A stretch of 18,243 bases of DNA, from positions 1 through 18,243 of the forward strand of contig NZ_JBPESN010000046.1 in assembly GCF_051710625.1 (NCBI RefSeq). Reading direction: 5' to 3'. The DNA is from JBPESN01 sp051710625 (lineage in GTDB: Bacteria; Pseudomonadota; Gammaproteobacteria; Enterobacterales; Enterobacteriaceae). Below, piece by piece: positions 7,325 to 15,437 of this stretch (its first letter is position 1; every line of letters starts with the position of its first letter). The notes below the pieces were generated by a model. It saw nothing but the letters and a program-made list of their open reading frames with translations, had not been told where the DNA came from and searched no databases. The translations under genes and the position numbers were made by a program.

Positions 7325-7355
7325 AGCGCGTCTCGCCGACCGAGACTCGCGCTAA
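7325..7355 (+). pseudogene. rimK: Out-of-frame 3' end of rimK
   Basis: The +1 frame from about 7287 reads NMDIATLMITFIEARLADRDSR and stops at TAA 7353-7355. It corresponds to the GIDIAGKMIRWIERH tail of intact RimK, so the gene originally extended to 7355 and lost its native end through a single-base indel near 7285. Confidence 0.75.
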
Positions 7356-7517
7356 GCGAACATAACCTGTTTTTCAGAAAAAACCAGTGCCTGAGGCGGC
7401 GGTGGCTGCCCTGTCCGGCAATTGCTTAAAATCAATCGTCTATTTTTGTTTGCCGGCGCGGTCAGCGGCAGTCAAATTCGCCTTAATGTTGCCAATCTCG
7501 GCTAAGGGAAGGTGAAA

Positions 7518-7545
7518 TTGCTGCATTTGGCCATAGCGCTACTAT
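7518..7545 (+). promoter_or_regulatory. Possible sigma-70 promoter of ybjN
   Basis: TTGCTG (7518-7523) and TACTAT (7540-7545) are separated by 16 bases and lie about 55 bases before the ybjN start. The match is moderate and the call is inference only. Confidence 0.25.
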
Positions 7546-7599
7546 TTATTATTCCGTAAGCTATGCCCCGTTTCACACTAGAGAAGAGGTTAGTTTTAT

Positions 7600-8079
7600 A
7601 TGGATTCACTTGTCGTACCGGATCTGGATATCTTGAAGCGCTGGTTGGAGAAGCTGAATTTGTCATTCTATGAATGTGACTCCTGCCAGGCGTTGCATCT
7701 GCCGCATATGCAGAATTTCGACGGCATTTTTGATGCAAAGGTTGATCTGGCTGACAATGTCATCTTGTTTTCCGCCATGGCGGAGGTACGGCCGACGGCT
7801 CTTATCGCGCTGGTGGGGGATTTGAGTCAGATCAACGCCAGTTCGCTGACGGTGAAAGCGTTTATCGACATTCAGGACGATAATTTGCCCAAACTTGTGG
7901 CCTGCCAGGCCCTGGTCAGCGCCGCCGGGGTCACCCTCGGCCAGTTCCGCCATTTCATGCAGCAGGCCGAGGAGCAGATTTCTATGCTCATTATGGAAGC
8001 GCGCGCCAACGATCTGCTGTTTATCGGCGAAGACGATGACAACGACGCTCATGCCCCTTCGACGCCGGTTATCCACTAA
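7600..8079 (+). CDS. ybjN: YbjN family protein
   Basis: This is an intact 159-residue protein, essentially the usual length of 158, starting MDSLVVPDLDILKRWLEKL. Conserved family blocks are present: ECDSCQALHLPHMQNFDG, AMAEVRP, INASSLTVKAF, DDNLPKLV and EEQISMLIMEA, with a short acidic tail. YbjN proteins have a fold resembling type III secretion chaperones. In enteric bacteria they have been linked to stress responses, motility and biofilm regulation, but the biochemical role is unsettled. There is no signal peptide, so it is probably cytosolic. The SD-like GAGAAGAGG lies about 10 bases before the ATG. Unlike its neighbours it shows no lesion, which suggests selection still acts on it. Confidence 0.93.
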   Translation: MDSLVVPDLDILKRWLEKLNLSFYECDSCQALHLPHMQNFDGIFDAKVDLADNVILFSAMAEVRPTALIALVGDLSQINASSLTVKAFIDIQDDNLPKLVACQALVSAAGVTLGQFRHFMQQAEEQISMLIMEARANDLLFIGEDDDNDAHAPSTPVIH

Positions 8080-8099
8080 CTCGCGTGCAGCACGGGCGC

Positions 8100-8185
8100 T
8101 TGACGGCTGACGCCGCGTGGCCCGCGTTGAGGTTGGACGCTTGACGGCTGATGCCATGTGAGATCGGGGGTTGACGGCTGACACC
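8100..8185. repeat. Three direct copies of TTGACGGCTGAYRCC
   Basis: Copies lie at 8100-8114, 8141-8155 and 8171-8185. TTGACGGCTGA is identical in all three, and the following four bases vary (CGCC, TGCC, CACC). Start-to-start spacing is 41 and 30 bases, and flanks are partly similar (GCGCT or ACGCT before copies 1 and 2). The array follows ybjN directly, before its possible terminator. Confidence 0.85.
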
Positions 8186-8192
8186 GCTGGTC

Positions 8193-8213
8193 CCCGTGCG
8201 GCGCGGGCCTTTT
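8193..8213 (+). terminator. Probable ybjN terminator
   Basis: CCCGTG (8193-8198) pairs with CGCGGG (8202-8207), including one G-T wobble, around loop CGG. CC and four T (8210-8213) follow. It sits 114 bases after the ybjN stop, beyond the repeat array. Confidence 0.4.
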
Positions 8214-8690
8214 CCTTGCTGACGCGATGGGGCATCTCATCCGCTTAGGTGTACCTGGTTAGGGCGCGCGATTTGTCGGTACCCGGCGCTCCAAATCCTG
8301 CCTTTTCAACGTCCACCTCATCAACGACTGCGGCATCAGGGAGGGAATCGGCGGCGTTAAGTCGTTATCCTGCCATTTCTCATCGAAGAGGGCTTTTGTA
8401 ATGCACGAAGCTATTTTTTTCGCTATTTTCTCTGCCGCGCTCCCTCAGTTGTCACCCTAAAATGCCGCAAAATGAATAATTAGTCACTTAAAGTCGTTTT
8501 TACGCCGGATGCTGGCGCAGGAACGCCCGTGCGGTTATGCTGGCGACAGGCTGTGCTAGTGCCAGGCGCCGCTGGGTATTGTGCTACGCAACGTCGGTGC
8601 TCGCCAAAAGGAACCGGCCGTAGTGCGCAGGTTTACCGTACAAACCGCCCTGGAATGCCGGGATTGCGCCTTTCATAGATGACCTGGATC

Positions 8691-8715
8691 GGCGCTACGA
8701 CATAAGCGCCGTTTT
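8691..8715 (+). promoter_or_regulatory. Leader hairpin upstream of potF
   Basis: GGCGCT (8691-8696) and AGCGCC (8705-8710) form a perfect 6-bp stem with an 8-base loop, followed by GTTTT. It ends 30 bases before the potF start, so it could act as an attenuator-like or transcript-end element. It is also a weak terminator. Confidence 0.4.
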
Positions 8716-8730
8716 GCGATGAAGGTTTTA

Positions 8731-8738
8731 GGGAGGAA
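8731..8738 (+). promoter_or_regulatory. Strong ribosome-binding site of potF
   Basis: GGGAGGAA lies seven bases before ATG 8746 and fixes the potF start. It has been preserved although the gene is dead. Confidence 0.7.
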
Positions 8739-8745
8739 GTAACGG

Positions 8746-9861
8746 ATGTTTACCCAACGTCAATTATGGCTTACCGGTGCGATTGCCGGCTTACTGATGG
8801 TCGTTTCTGCGTCTGCGTTTGCGTTTGCGGAGCAAAAAACGCTGCCCGTGTATAACTGATCAGATTATATCAAGCCGAATACCGTCCCTGATTTTGAAAA
8901 GAAAATCGGCATCAAGGTGGTCTATGACGTTTTCGATTCCAATGAGGTTTTGGAAGGGAAACTGATGGCCGGTAGTACCGGCTTTGATATTGTGGGGTGC
9001 CCTCTGCGAGCTTCCTGGAGCGTCAGCTGTCGGCTGGCGTCTTTTAACCGCTGGATAAGAGCAAACTGCCCAATTACAAAAATCTCGACCCTGAGCTGCA
9101 AGCTCATCAGCTGCCACGATCCGGACAACAAATATGCCGTGCCCTATATGTGGGCCACTACCGGTATCGGCTATAACGTCGAGAAGGTCAAAGCGGTGCT
9201 GGGCAAAGACGCGCCGGTCAACAGCTGGGATTTGGTGCTGAAGCCGGAAAACCTGGCAAAGCTGAAAAGCTACGGCGTGTCATTCCTCGACGCACCTTCC
9301 GAGATTTATGCAACGGTGCTGAATTATTTGGGTAAAGATCCCAACAGCGACAGCGCCGCCGATTATACCGGGTCGGCCACCGATCAGTTGCTGAAACTGC
9401 GCCCGAGCATTCGCTACTTCCAGTCTTCGCAATACATTAACGACCTGGCGAACGGCGATACTTGCGTCGCCATCGGTTGGGCGGGCGATGTCATGCAGGC
9501 CCCCAATCGGGCCAAGGAAGCGAAAAATGGCGTAAACATTGCCTATTTGATTTTAAAAGAAGGGGGGCGGACGTTTTTTGACGTGCTGGCCATTCCGGCG
9601 GACGCCAAAAATCTCGATGAAGCCTACCAATTTATTAACTATCTGCTAGAGCCGCAGATGATTGCCGACGCCAGTAACCAGATCTTCTACGCCAACGGCA
9701 ACAAGGCGGCGACACCGCTGGTAAATCCGGAAGTGTGTGACAATCCTGGCATTTACCCGCCGGCGGACGTGCGCGCCAAACTGTTTACGCTGAGAGTGTA
9801 GCCGCCGAAAATCGACCGGGTGATAACCCGCGTCTGGACCAAAGTGAAAAGCGGCAAATAA
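8746..9861 (+). pseudogene. potF: potF putrescine-binding protein, broken
   Basis: PotF is the periplasmic putrescine receptor of the PotFGHI ABC importer, about 370 residues. The start MFTQRQLWLTGAIAGLLMVV is a signal peptide. TGA at 8857-8859 interrupts the conserved YNWSDY motif at a putrescine-contacting Trp. Homology then runs through KVVYDVFDSNEVLEGKLMAG. From about 8998 to 9115 the correct residues (PSASFLERQLSAGVF, then PLDKSKLPNYKNLDPEL) lie in another frame that itself has TAA at 9045-9047. So two compensating indels bracket this stretch. From HDPDNKYAVPYMWATTG onward the original frame is restored and well conserved to LFTLRV. There TAG 9799-9801 replaces Gln, and KSGK with TAA follows at 9859-9861. 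The apparent 294-residue frame from 8917 therefore contains about 38 foreign residues. The gene is non-functional. Confidence 0.93.
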
Positions 9862-9939
9862 TCCGGCGAATTACGCTACGCTTACCTTAACTAACAGGCG
9901 GTTCCCCCCCGTTTGCTATGCTTTGTTTGCGGCGATACG

Positions 9940-9952
9940 CCGGCTGAGCCGG
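9940..9952. other. potF-potG intergenic hairpin
   Basis: CCGGC, loop TGA and GCCGG form a perfect 5-bp stem in the 126-base gap between potF and potG. Such hairpins often protect an upstream binding-protein mRNA, but the role here is only inferred. Confidence 0.35.
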
Positions 9953-9987
9953 TCCGCTGCCCCCGCCGATACCGGAGAGTGATGTTA

Positions 9988-11006
9988 GTGAACGATGCCA
10001 TACCCCGTCCGCCGTCCAACAGCGCCCGCAAAATGGTGACACCATTGCTGGAAATCCGCAACCTGACCAAAAGCTTTGACGGGCAGATGGCGGTGGATGA
10101 TGTTAGTCTGACCATCTATAAAGGGGAAATGTTCGCTTTGTTGGGCGCTTCCGGCTGCGGCAAATCCACGCTGTTGCGCATGCTGGCGGGCTTCGAGGCG
10201 CCGACCCACGGCGCTATTGTCCTCGACGGTTAGGATCTCTCCCATACGCCGCCCTATCAACGGCTCATTAATATGATGTTCCAGTCCTATGCGCTGTTTC
10301 CTCACATGACGGTAGAGTAGAATATCGCCTTTGGCCTGAAGCAGGATAAGCTGCCGCGTGCGGAGATTAAACTGCGGGTAAAAGAGGATACTGGCGATGA
10401 TGCATATGCAGAAATATGCAGCGCGCAAACCTCATCAGCTTTCCTGCGGCCAGCGCCAGTGGGTGGCCCTGGCGCGCAGCCTGGCCAAACGGCCCAAGCT
10501 TCTGCTGCTCGATGAACCGATGGGGGGCACTGGATAAAAAGCTGCGTGACCGCATGCAGCTGGAAGTGGTGGATATTCTTGAGCGGGTCGGCGTGACCTA
10601 CGTCATGGTTACCCACGATCAGGAAGAAGCGATGACCATGGCGAGCCATAGGAGATATATGAGCATTCCCAACAGCCGCTTCAGCGCCGAGTTTATCGGG
10701 TCGGTAAACACGTTCGAGGGGCTGCTCAAGGCACGTTTGGACAACGCGCTTATCCTGCAAAGCCCGGGCCTGCTGTCTCCACTGCGGGTCAATACCGATG
10801 TATCGGTGGTGTAGGGCGTCCCGGTCCATGTCGCGCTACGGTCGGAGAAAATCATGCTCTGTGAGGGGGCGCGCCCGAATACGGCTGTAACTTCGCCGTG
10901 GGTAAGGTGATCAATATCGCCTACCTGGGGGATTTGTCCATTTATTACGTCCGCCTGAACAGCGAGCAGATCATCAGCGCCCAGTTGTATTGTGCTTACG
11001 GTTTAG
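9988..11006 (+). pseudogene. potG: potG putrescine transporter ATPase, broken
   Basis: PotG is the cytoplasmic ATPase of the putrescine importer, about 377 residues. GTG 9988 begins MNDAIPRP as in E. coli, behind GGAG at 9974-9977; in-frame ATG 9982 is an alternative. Walker A GASGCGKST is at residues 53-61. TAG at 10231-10233 and 10318-10320 follow, the latter replacing Gln of the VEQNIAF motif. A frame change near 10385 leads into KPHQLSCGQRQWVALARSL, where the ABC signature LSGGQRQR is altered to LSCGQRQW, and then Walker B LLLLDEP. An extra G near 10525 shifts the frame again. About 30 codons are missing after EEAMTMA. TAG follows at 10812-10814, and another frame change occurs near 10880. 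VINIAYLGDLSIYYVRL is followed by a ~25-codon deletion. The native end VLTV-TAG survives in another frame at 10992-11006. Confidence 0.92.
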
Positions 11007-11020
11007 GGGAGAGGAAGGTG

Positions 11021-11936
11021 ATGTCCAACGCTAACCTTACACCGCCGTCTGGCGGCGCGCGGCGCGTGGTGATCCCGGGCTTGTTGACACGCTGGCAGAT
11101 GGCCTACGGGTGCAAGGTGGTGATCCTGCTGCCTTATCTGTGGCTGCTGTTATTGTTCATGCTGCCGTTTTTGATTGTGTTCAAAATCAGTCTGGCTAGA
11201 CGGCACCCTGACGATTTCGCTCAATCTGGCCAATTTCATCCAACTGCTGGACGACCCGCTGTATATCGAAGCCTATCTGCAATCTTTGCAGGTAGCAGCG
11301 GTGTCGACGTTCTTCTGCCTCCTGCTGGGCTACCCCATGGCCTGGGCGGTGGCGCACAGCCCGGCATCCATCAGTAACATTCTGTTATTAGTGATTATTC
11401 TGCCGTCATGGACCTCGTTTCTGATCCGGGTTTATGCCTGGATGGGCATTCTGAAGAATAACGGCGTGCTGAATAATGTCCTGATGTGGCTGGGGGTTAT
11501 CGACCAGCCGCTGGTAATTCTGCACATTAACCTGGTGGTGTACATCGGCGTGGTGTACGCCCATCTACCCTTTATGATCCTGCCCATCTATACCGCGCTG
11601 ACCCGGTTGAATTATTCGCTAGTGGAAGCCTCGCTGGATTTGGGCGCCCGCCCGCTGAAAACCTTTTTCCAGGTGATCGTGCCGCTGCTGACCAAAGGGG
11701 GCATTATCGCCGGCTCGATGCTGGTGTTTATCCCGGCGGTAAAGGAGTATGTGATCCCTGAACTGCTCGGCGGGCCGGACAGCATCATGATCGGCCGGAT
11801 CTTGTGGCAGGAGTTTTTCAATAATCGCGATTGGCCGGTGGCCTCAGCGGTCGCGGTGGTGATGCTGTTTCTGTTGATAGCCCCCATCATGTAATTCCAT
11901 AAACATCAGAACAAAGCCATGGGAGATCACCGATGA
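11021..11936 (+). pseudogene. potH: potH putrescine permease, broken
   Basis: PotH is one of two inner-membrane permease subunits, about 317 residues with six helices. ATG 11021 follows a strong AGGAAGG ribosome-binding site and begins MSNANLTPPSGG. The first helix (VVILLPYLWLLLLFMLPFLIVF) reads in one frame to KISLA. About 16 codons are lost near 11198 with a frame change. Homology resumes as GTLTISLNLANF and continues without a break through ILPSWTSFLIRVYAWMGIL, the EAA loop (EASLDLGARPLKTFF) and the C-terminal helices. TAA at 11892-11894 truncates the last 13 residues, and the native TGA at 11934-11936 overlaps the potI start (ATGA). Because of the potG deletion, the potG tail from 10898 reads in frame into potH. 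Confidence 0.92.
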
Positions 11937-12575
11937 ATACGTTACTGGTCGTACGCTCGCCCTGGCGCATCCTGATATCGGTGGTGGGTTACATCTTTTT
12001 GTATGCGTCGATGCTGATGTTAGTAATCTATTCGTTTAACAGCTCTCGACTGGTGACGGGTCTGGGCCGGCGTGGTCCACGCAGTGGTATCACGTGCTGG
12101 TGCACGACGATGCAATGATTAGCGGCGTGACACTGAGCGCATGACGCTGGCCGGCTTCGACCGCGACCATGGCGGCGGTGCTGGAGACCCTGGCGGTGGT
12201 GGTGAGTCCACGCCTACGCGAGCTGGATCACTCTATCGGAGAAGCGGCGATGGATTTGGGCGCCGCGCCGGTGAAGGTGTTCTTCATCATCACGTTGCCG
12301 ATGACTGTGCCGGCTATCATCTCCGGCTGGCTATTGGCGTTTACCCTGTCGCTCGACGATTTGGTGATCGCCAGTTTTGGCGCCGGTCCCGGCTCCACGA
12401 CGCTGCCGCTGCTGGTTTTTTCCAGCGTACGCATGGGGGTAACCCCGGAAATTAATGCCCTGGCAACTCTTATCCTGGGGGTGGTGGGCGTAATCGGGCT
12501 GATAGCCTGGGGTGGTCAATGTCCCGTAAGGAGAAACAGCATCAGCACGATCGCCAGCGCGCCGCGCATGGCTGA
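11933..12575 (+). pseudogene. potI: potI putrescine permease, broken
   Basis: PotI is the second permease subunit, about 281 residues. The start MNTLLVVRSPWRILISVVGY overlaps the potH stop by ATGA, showing translational coupling in the ancestral operon. After VIYSFNSSRLVT the frame shifts. QWYHVLVHDDAMISGVTLSA can be followed in another frame, then STATMAAVLETLAVVV in a third. About 70 codons are deleted before SPRLRELDHSIGEAAMDLG. The EAA loop and the end SGWLLAFTLSLDDLVIASF...EINALATLI are conserved. A final frame change near 12515 puts the native tail MSRKEKQHQHDRQRAAHG and TGA (12573-12575) out of frame. It is the last gene of the dead operon. Confidence 0.92.
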
Positions 12576-12645
12576 TTGACGGGATCGCTGCTAATCTTAA
12601 GGAGTGCGCCGGCGGCTAACGGCGCGAGCGTGAAGGAGAAAGGCG

Positions 12646-13140
12646 ATGTCGGAGATACTGAGAAACAGCACAACCGTTGGCGCCCGTCCCCGGATCCGGG
12701 TGCCGATCGGCGCGCCGGTGGTGGTGATAGCCGGCATCGCGCTGATTACCATTCGCTGCCTGGACGTGGTGTTGCTGTTCAGTGCGTTTGGCGTCAATGG
12801 TATGCACAGTTTCGTCAACAATAGCAGCCGCGCCTGGGATTTGACCGGGCTGTTTCTGGCCAGTCTGACGATGGTGTTCATTGAAATCCGCTGCGGCTTT
12901 GGCGTAATACGCGCCGTGCCCTGGACCCGCTGGTGTTATCTCGGTTGCTAGATCTTAAGTGCCCTGTATCTGTTCTTCGCCACCTGGCGCGGGTTTTATC
13001 CGGAAATGTTTATGCTGCCGGGCGACACCGCCAGGCAAATCGGCTATCAGGTCCTGATGCTGAAATTACCGGATTTGATAATTATAGCGCTGCTATTCGG
13101 CGCCTTGTCCAGCCGCCGCTTTTTTGCCCGCCATAGATGA
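12646..13140 (+). pseudogene. ybjO: YbjO inner-membrane protein, one in-frame stop
   Basis: ybjO encodes a small inner-membrane protein of unknown function (DUF2593), and follows potI in E. coli. ATG 12646 has a good ribosome-binding site (AAGGAG). Membrane segments include VVVIAGIALITIRCLDVVLL and LTGLFLASLTMVFI. After PWTRWCYLGC a TAG at 12949-12951 interrupts, where a Gln is expected. The same frame then continues with ILSALYLFFATWRGFYPEMF and KLPDLIIIALLFGALSSRRF to TGA at 13138-13140. Apart from this codon the 164-codon frame is undamaged, making it one of the least eroded pseudogenes here. Confidence 0.8.
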
Positions 13141-13202
13141 TTTGACACGGTGGCGGTGCTACAATGCGCCCCCGTCATGCTTGCCACTACCCGATACCGC
13201 CC

Positions 13203-14031
13203 ATGCACTGCGATCTCTTCACTACCAAACATTGCCGCTCTTGCCAGTGGCTTGCCATGCCCTATGGTCAGCAGCTTGCGGAAAAGCAGCGCCAACTGGC
13301 GGCGCTGTTGCCCAATGTGCCGCCGGAATGCTGGCAGCCGGCTATGGGCTCGGCGCCGCAGGCGATGCGCAATAAGGCCAGAATGGTGGTGAGCGGCAGC
13401 GTCGAGCGGCCGCTGCTGGGCATTGCGGATGCTGAAGGCGGCGTTGATTTGTGCGCCTGCACGCTGTACCCGGCAAGTTTTGCGCCGGTGTTCGCCGTCT
13501 TGAAACAGTTTATCCCGCGCGCGGGTCTGACCCCATATCATGGGGCGCGCGGGGGCGGTGAATTAAAGTTCTTGCTGCTGATGGAAAGCCGGCTCGATGG
13601 CAGCAATGATGCTGCGCTTTGTGCTGCGATCCGAGACTAAGCTGGCGCCGCTACGGGCGGCGTTGCCCTGGCTGCCGGCGCGATTGCCGCAGTTGAAGGT
13701 TATCTTGGTTAACCTGCAGCAGCCGGTGCCGATGGCGGTGTTGGAAGGAGAACAGGAAATCCTGTTGACGCCAGCGCGCGGCAGTCGGCGCAGCAATTGG
13801 GACTGGAGGGAGTCTCGTTTCAGACGTTGAACTCTACCCGGTTTGCCGTGCAAACCGGCGCCGCACTGGATCCTCTATTCCAGCTGCCAGGCCGCGACGC
13901 TCATGCGCGATCTTGGCGCGCTCTGCGACTATCAGGTGCGCCGCGTCCGGCTGTTTGATATGTTTCCCCATACCGCACATTATGAAACGCTGGTGCTGCT
14001 TGAGCGCCGCGCGCCGGGCGACGCCGGCTAA
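13203..14031 (+). pseudogene. rlmC: rlmC 23S rRNA m5U747 methyltransferase, broken
   Basis: RlmC (RumB) uses SAM to methylate U747 of 23S rRNA and is about 375 residues. ATG 13203 starts MHCDLFTTKHCRSCQW, which keeps the iron-sulfur cysteines Cys3, Cys11 and Cys14; the fourth lies in the DLCACTLYPASFAP segment. RNKARMVVSGSVERPLLGI follows. A frame change near 13600 leads into MMLRFVLRSETKLAPLRAALPWL. After LTPARGS a further frame change and a deletion of roughly 100-130 codons occur near 13850. The deletion removes the QSFFQTN segment in recognisable form, the SAM motif DLFCGVGGFGLH and the catalytic-domain NPPRRG motif. The C-terminus resumes as ILYSSCQAATLMRDLG (nucleophilic Cys retained) and LFDMFPHTAHYETLVLLE, ending in TAA 14029-14031. 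It cannot be active. Confidence 0.92.
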
Positions 14032-14052
14032 TGTCCTTCCGGACAGGGCCCT

Positions 14053-14192
14053 GTCACGTCTCACCTTCGGCACAGGTTGAACCGTTAAGTTTCAGCGTGC
14101 GTCACATGGCTTGCCTTCGAAGGTACGTTCAGTTGTTGCGTTTCAGCGAGCGTGACGTGGCCTACCTTCGACGCCCAGGTCGCACCTGTTCC
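14053..14192. repeat. Imperfect ~50-bp tandem repeat, about 2.8 copies
   Basis: Units start at about 14053, 14101 and 14152, each beginning GTSACRT. CCTTCG recurs at 14064, 14114 and 14165 (spacing 50 and 51). TTTCAGCG recurs at 14090 and 14141 (spacing 51). The third unit lacks the TTTCAGCG end. The array sits just after rlmC, where E. coli carries artJ. Confidence 0.75.
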
Positions 14193-14256
14193 AAGGTAGC
14201 CATTGATGCTGCCGCGGCGCGGCAAGGGCAGGCACCCGTGCCGGACGCCGCACGCG

Positions 14257-14721
14257 TTAATGGCGCTGCTCGAAGCACAGTGTCCGCCGCTCCAGACTGC
14301 GCATTAAAAGCGTCAGCACGCCGCTGACGCACAGATAAACAATCCCCGCCGCGCCGAACACCATTACATCATAGGTGCGACCGTACAGGAGCTGGCTCTA
14401 TCCCATCACGTCCATGAGGGTAATGATATAGGCCAGCGAAGTGCTCTTAAACACCAGCACCACTTCGTTGAAGTGGGGGGATAGGGCGCGCTTGATGGCA
14501 AAGGGCATCAGTAGTCGCAGCGACTGCACGCGACTCATGCCCAGCGCCGCGCAGGATTACCACTGCCCGTCGGGAATGGCGCGCACCGCACCGGCGAACA
14601 ACTGGGTACTGTAGGCGGCGCTGTTTAGCGCCAGCGCCAGCGCCGCCAGCACCGCAACCGCTGTGAGCGATAGGCTGATCGGCAGCCCGGGCAGCAGCGC
14701 CAGTAATAAATGACCGCTCAT
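14257..14721 (-). pseudogene. artM: artM arginine permease, broken
   Basis: ArtM is an inner-membrane permease of the ArtPIQM-J arginine importer, about 222 residues. ATG 14721-14719 overlaps the artQ stop (TGATG). After LPGLPISLSLTAVAVL about 75 codons are missing in frame, so LNSAAYSTQLFAGAVRAIPDGQW follows almost at once. TAA at 14559-14557 replaces Gln before SCAALGMS (EAA-type loop region). TAG at 14400-14398 replaces Tyr in VMGYSQLLYGRTYDV. The gene ends ERRTLCFEQRH with TAA 14259-14257. All blocks share one frame, so the damage is one large in-frame deletion plus two stops. Little of the original first half remains, and it is clearly non-functional. Confidence 0.9.
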
Positions 14722-15428
14722 CAGGATGCCCTCTTTTCAAAGCGCGTGGCGCGCCGCCAGCAGGCGCGCAATACCGCCTGGCTGAAAAGCGTAATCACCA
14801 GATAAACGCCCGCCGCCAGCAGATACCAGGTAAACAGCTGTTGGGTAAAGCCGACGATGCTTTTGGTTTGCAACATCAGATCGTTGACGCTAATCAGCGA
14901 CACCAAAGCCGTGTCCTTCAACAGCACCAGCCATTGATTCCCCCAGCCCCGGCAGGGCATGACGCCACATTTGCGGCAAAATTACCCGGAAAAACGTCGC
15001 GCCATTGCTCATTCCGAGCGCCTGCCCCGATTCCCACTGACCCTGCGCGATAGCTTTTAGGGCGCCGCGCAGCGTTTGCGAGGCGTAGGCCGCATACAAC
15101 AGTGCCAGCGCGCTGACGCCGCAGAGAAAAAGACTGACGTTGAAATTGTCGATCGGCAGCGCGAGTGAAATGCGCAGCGAACCCAGTTGCAGGGTCATGC
15201 CGTCCGCCAGCGTGACCAACAATTGCGAAGCGCCAAAATAGATAAACAGCACCCCCAGAATTTCCGGCAGGCCGCGATGCGCTTCGACCATCCCGGTGCC
15301 GGTCAGCGCCAGCGTGCCGATTCCAGCGCGGCGAAGCCCATGGTCAAAGTAAACCCGATGACTAGCGCACACAGCGCCAGGGCGAGGGTCGTCCCCGCGG
15401 CGGGGGCGATGGGAATGAGTTCCGCCAT
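14721..15428 (-). pseudogene. artQ: artQ arginine permease, frameshifted
   Basis: ArtQ is the partner permease, about 238 residues. ATG 15428-15426 begins MAELIPIAPAAGTTLALALC and reads to ESARWR, where a net loss of about 10 bases near 15325 changes frame. RGLPEILGVLFIYFGASQLL, SLFLCGVSALALLYAAYASQTLRGALKAI and GQWESGQALGMS (the EAA loop) follow. An extra base in the C5 run at 14940-14944 shifts the frame again. After that, NQWLVLLKDTALVSLISVND and the remaining helices read to RATRFEKRAS with TGA at 14723-14721. The two indels make it a pseudogene although most codons survive. Confidence 0.92.
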
Positions 15429-15437
15429 CAAGGTGAC

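Larger units (their letters stand above)
8080..8745. other. Intergenic region between ybjN and potF
   Basis: No gene is recognised in these 666 bases. The stretch holds a three-copy repeat (8100-8185), a terminator-like hairpin (8193-8213), a T-rich patch near 8415-8440, and a hairpin just upstream of potF (8691-8715). E. coli potFGHI is associated with sigma-54; I looked for a GG-N10-GC site upstream of potF and found none with correct spacing. Confidence 0.5.

Noticed and set aside
8100..8185. Repeat array as a CRISPR
   Set aside because: Repeats are only about 15 bases, spacers unequal (26 and 15 bases), and there is no leader or cas gene.
7663..8235. 190-residue minus-strand frame over ybjN
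   Set aside because: Antisense shadow of intact ybjN, without family features. The part beyond ybjN runs through the short repeat array.
8460..8745. Sigma-54 promoter upstream of potF
   Set aside because: Near matches such as TGGCGACAGGCTGTGC have wrong GG-to-GC spacing; none fits the consensus.
8857..8859. TGA in potF as selenocysteine or Trp recoding
   Set aside because: It replaces a conserved Trp, no SECIS-like element is evident, and the gene has several other stops and indels. Ordinary decay explains it.
12141..12455. Glycine/arginine-rich frame in the potI region
   Set aside because: It is the wrong-frame translation of potI remnants, whose real residues lie in the neighbouring frame.
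14053..14192. Tandem repeat as a CRISPR or rRNA/tRNA remnant
   Set aside because: The units are contiguous and imperfect with no unique spacers, and no tRNA-like fold or T-arm consensus is seen.
14031..14327. 98-residue plus-strand frame between rlmC and artM
   Set aside because: It runs across the tandem repeat and then antisense to the artM end, and has no family match.
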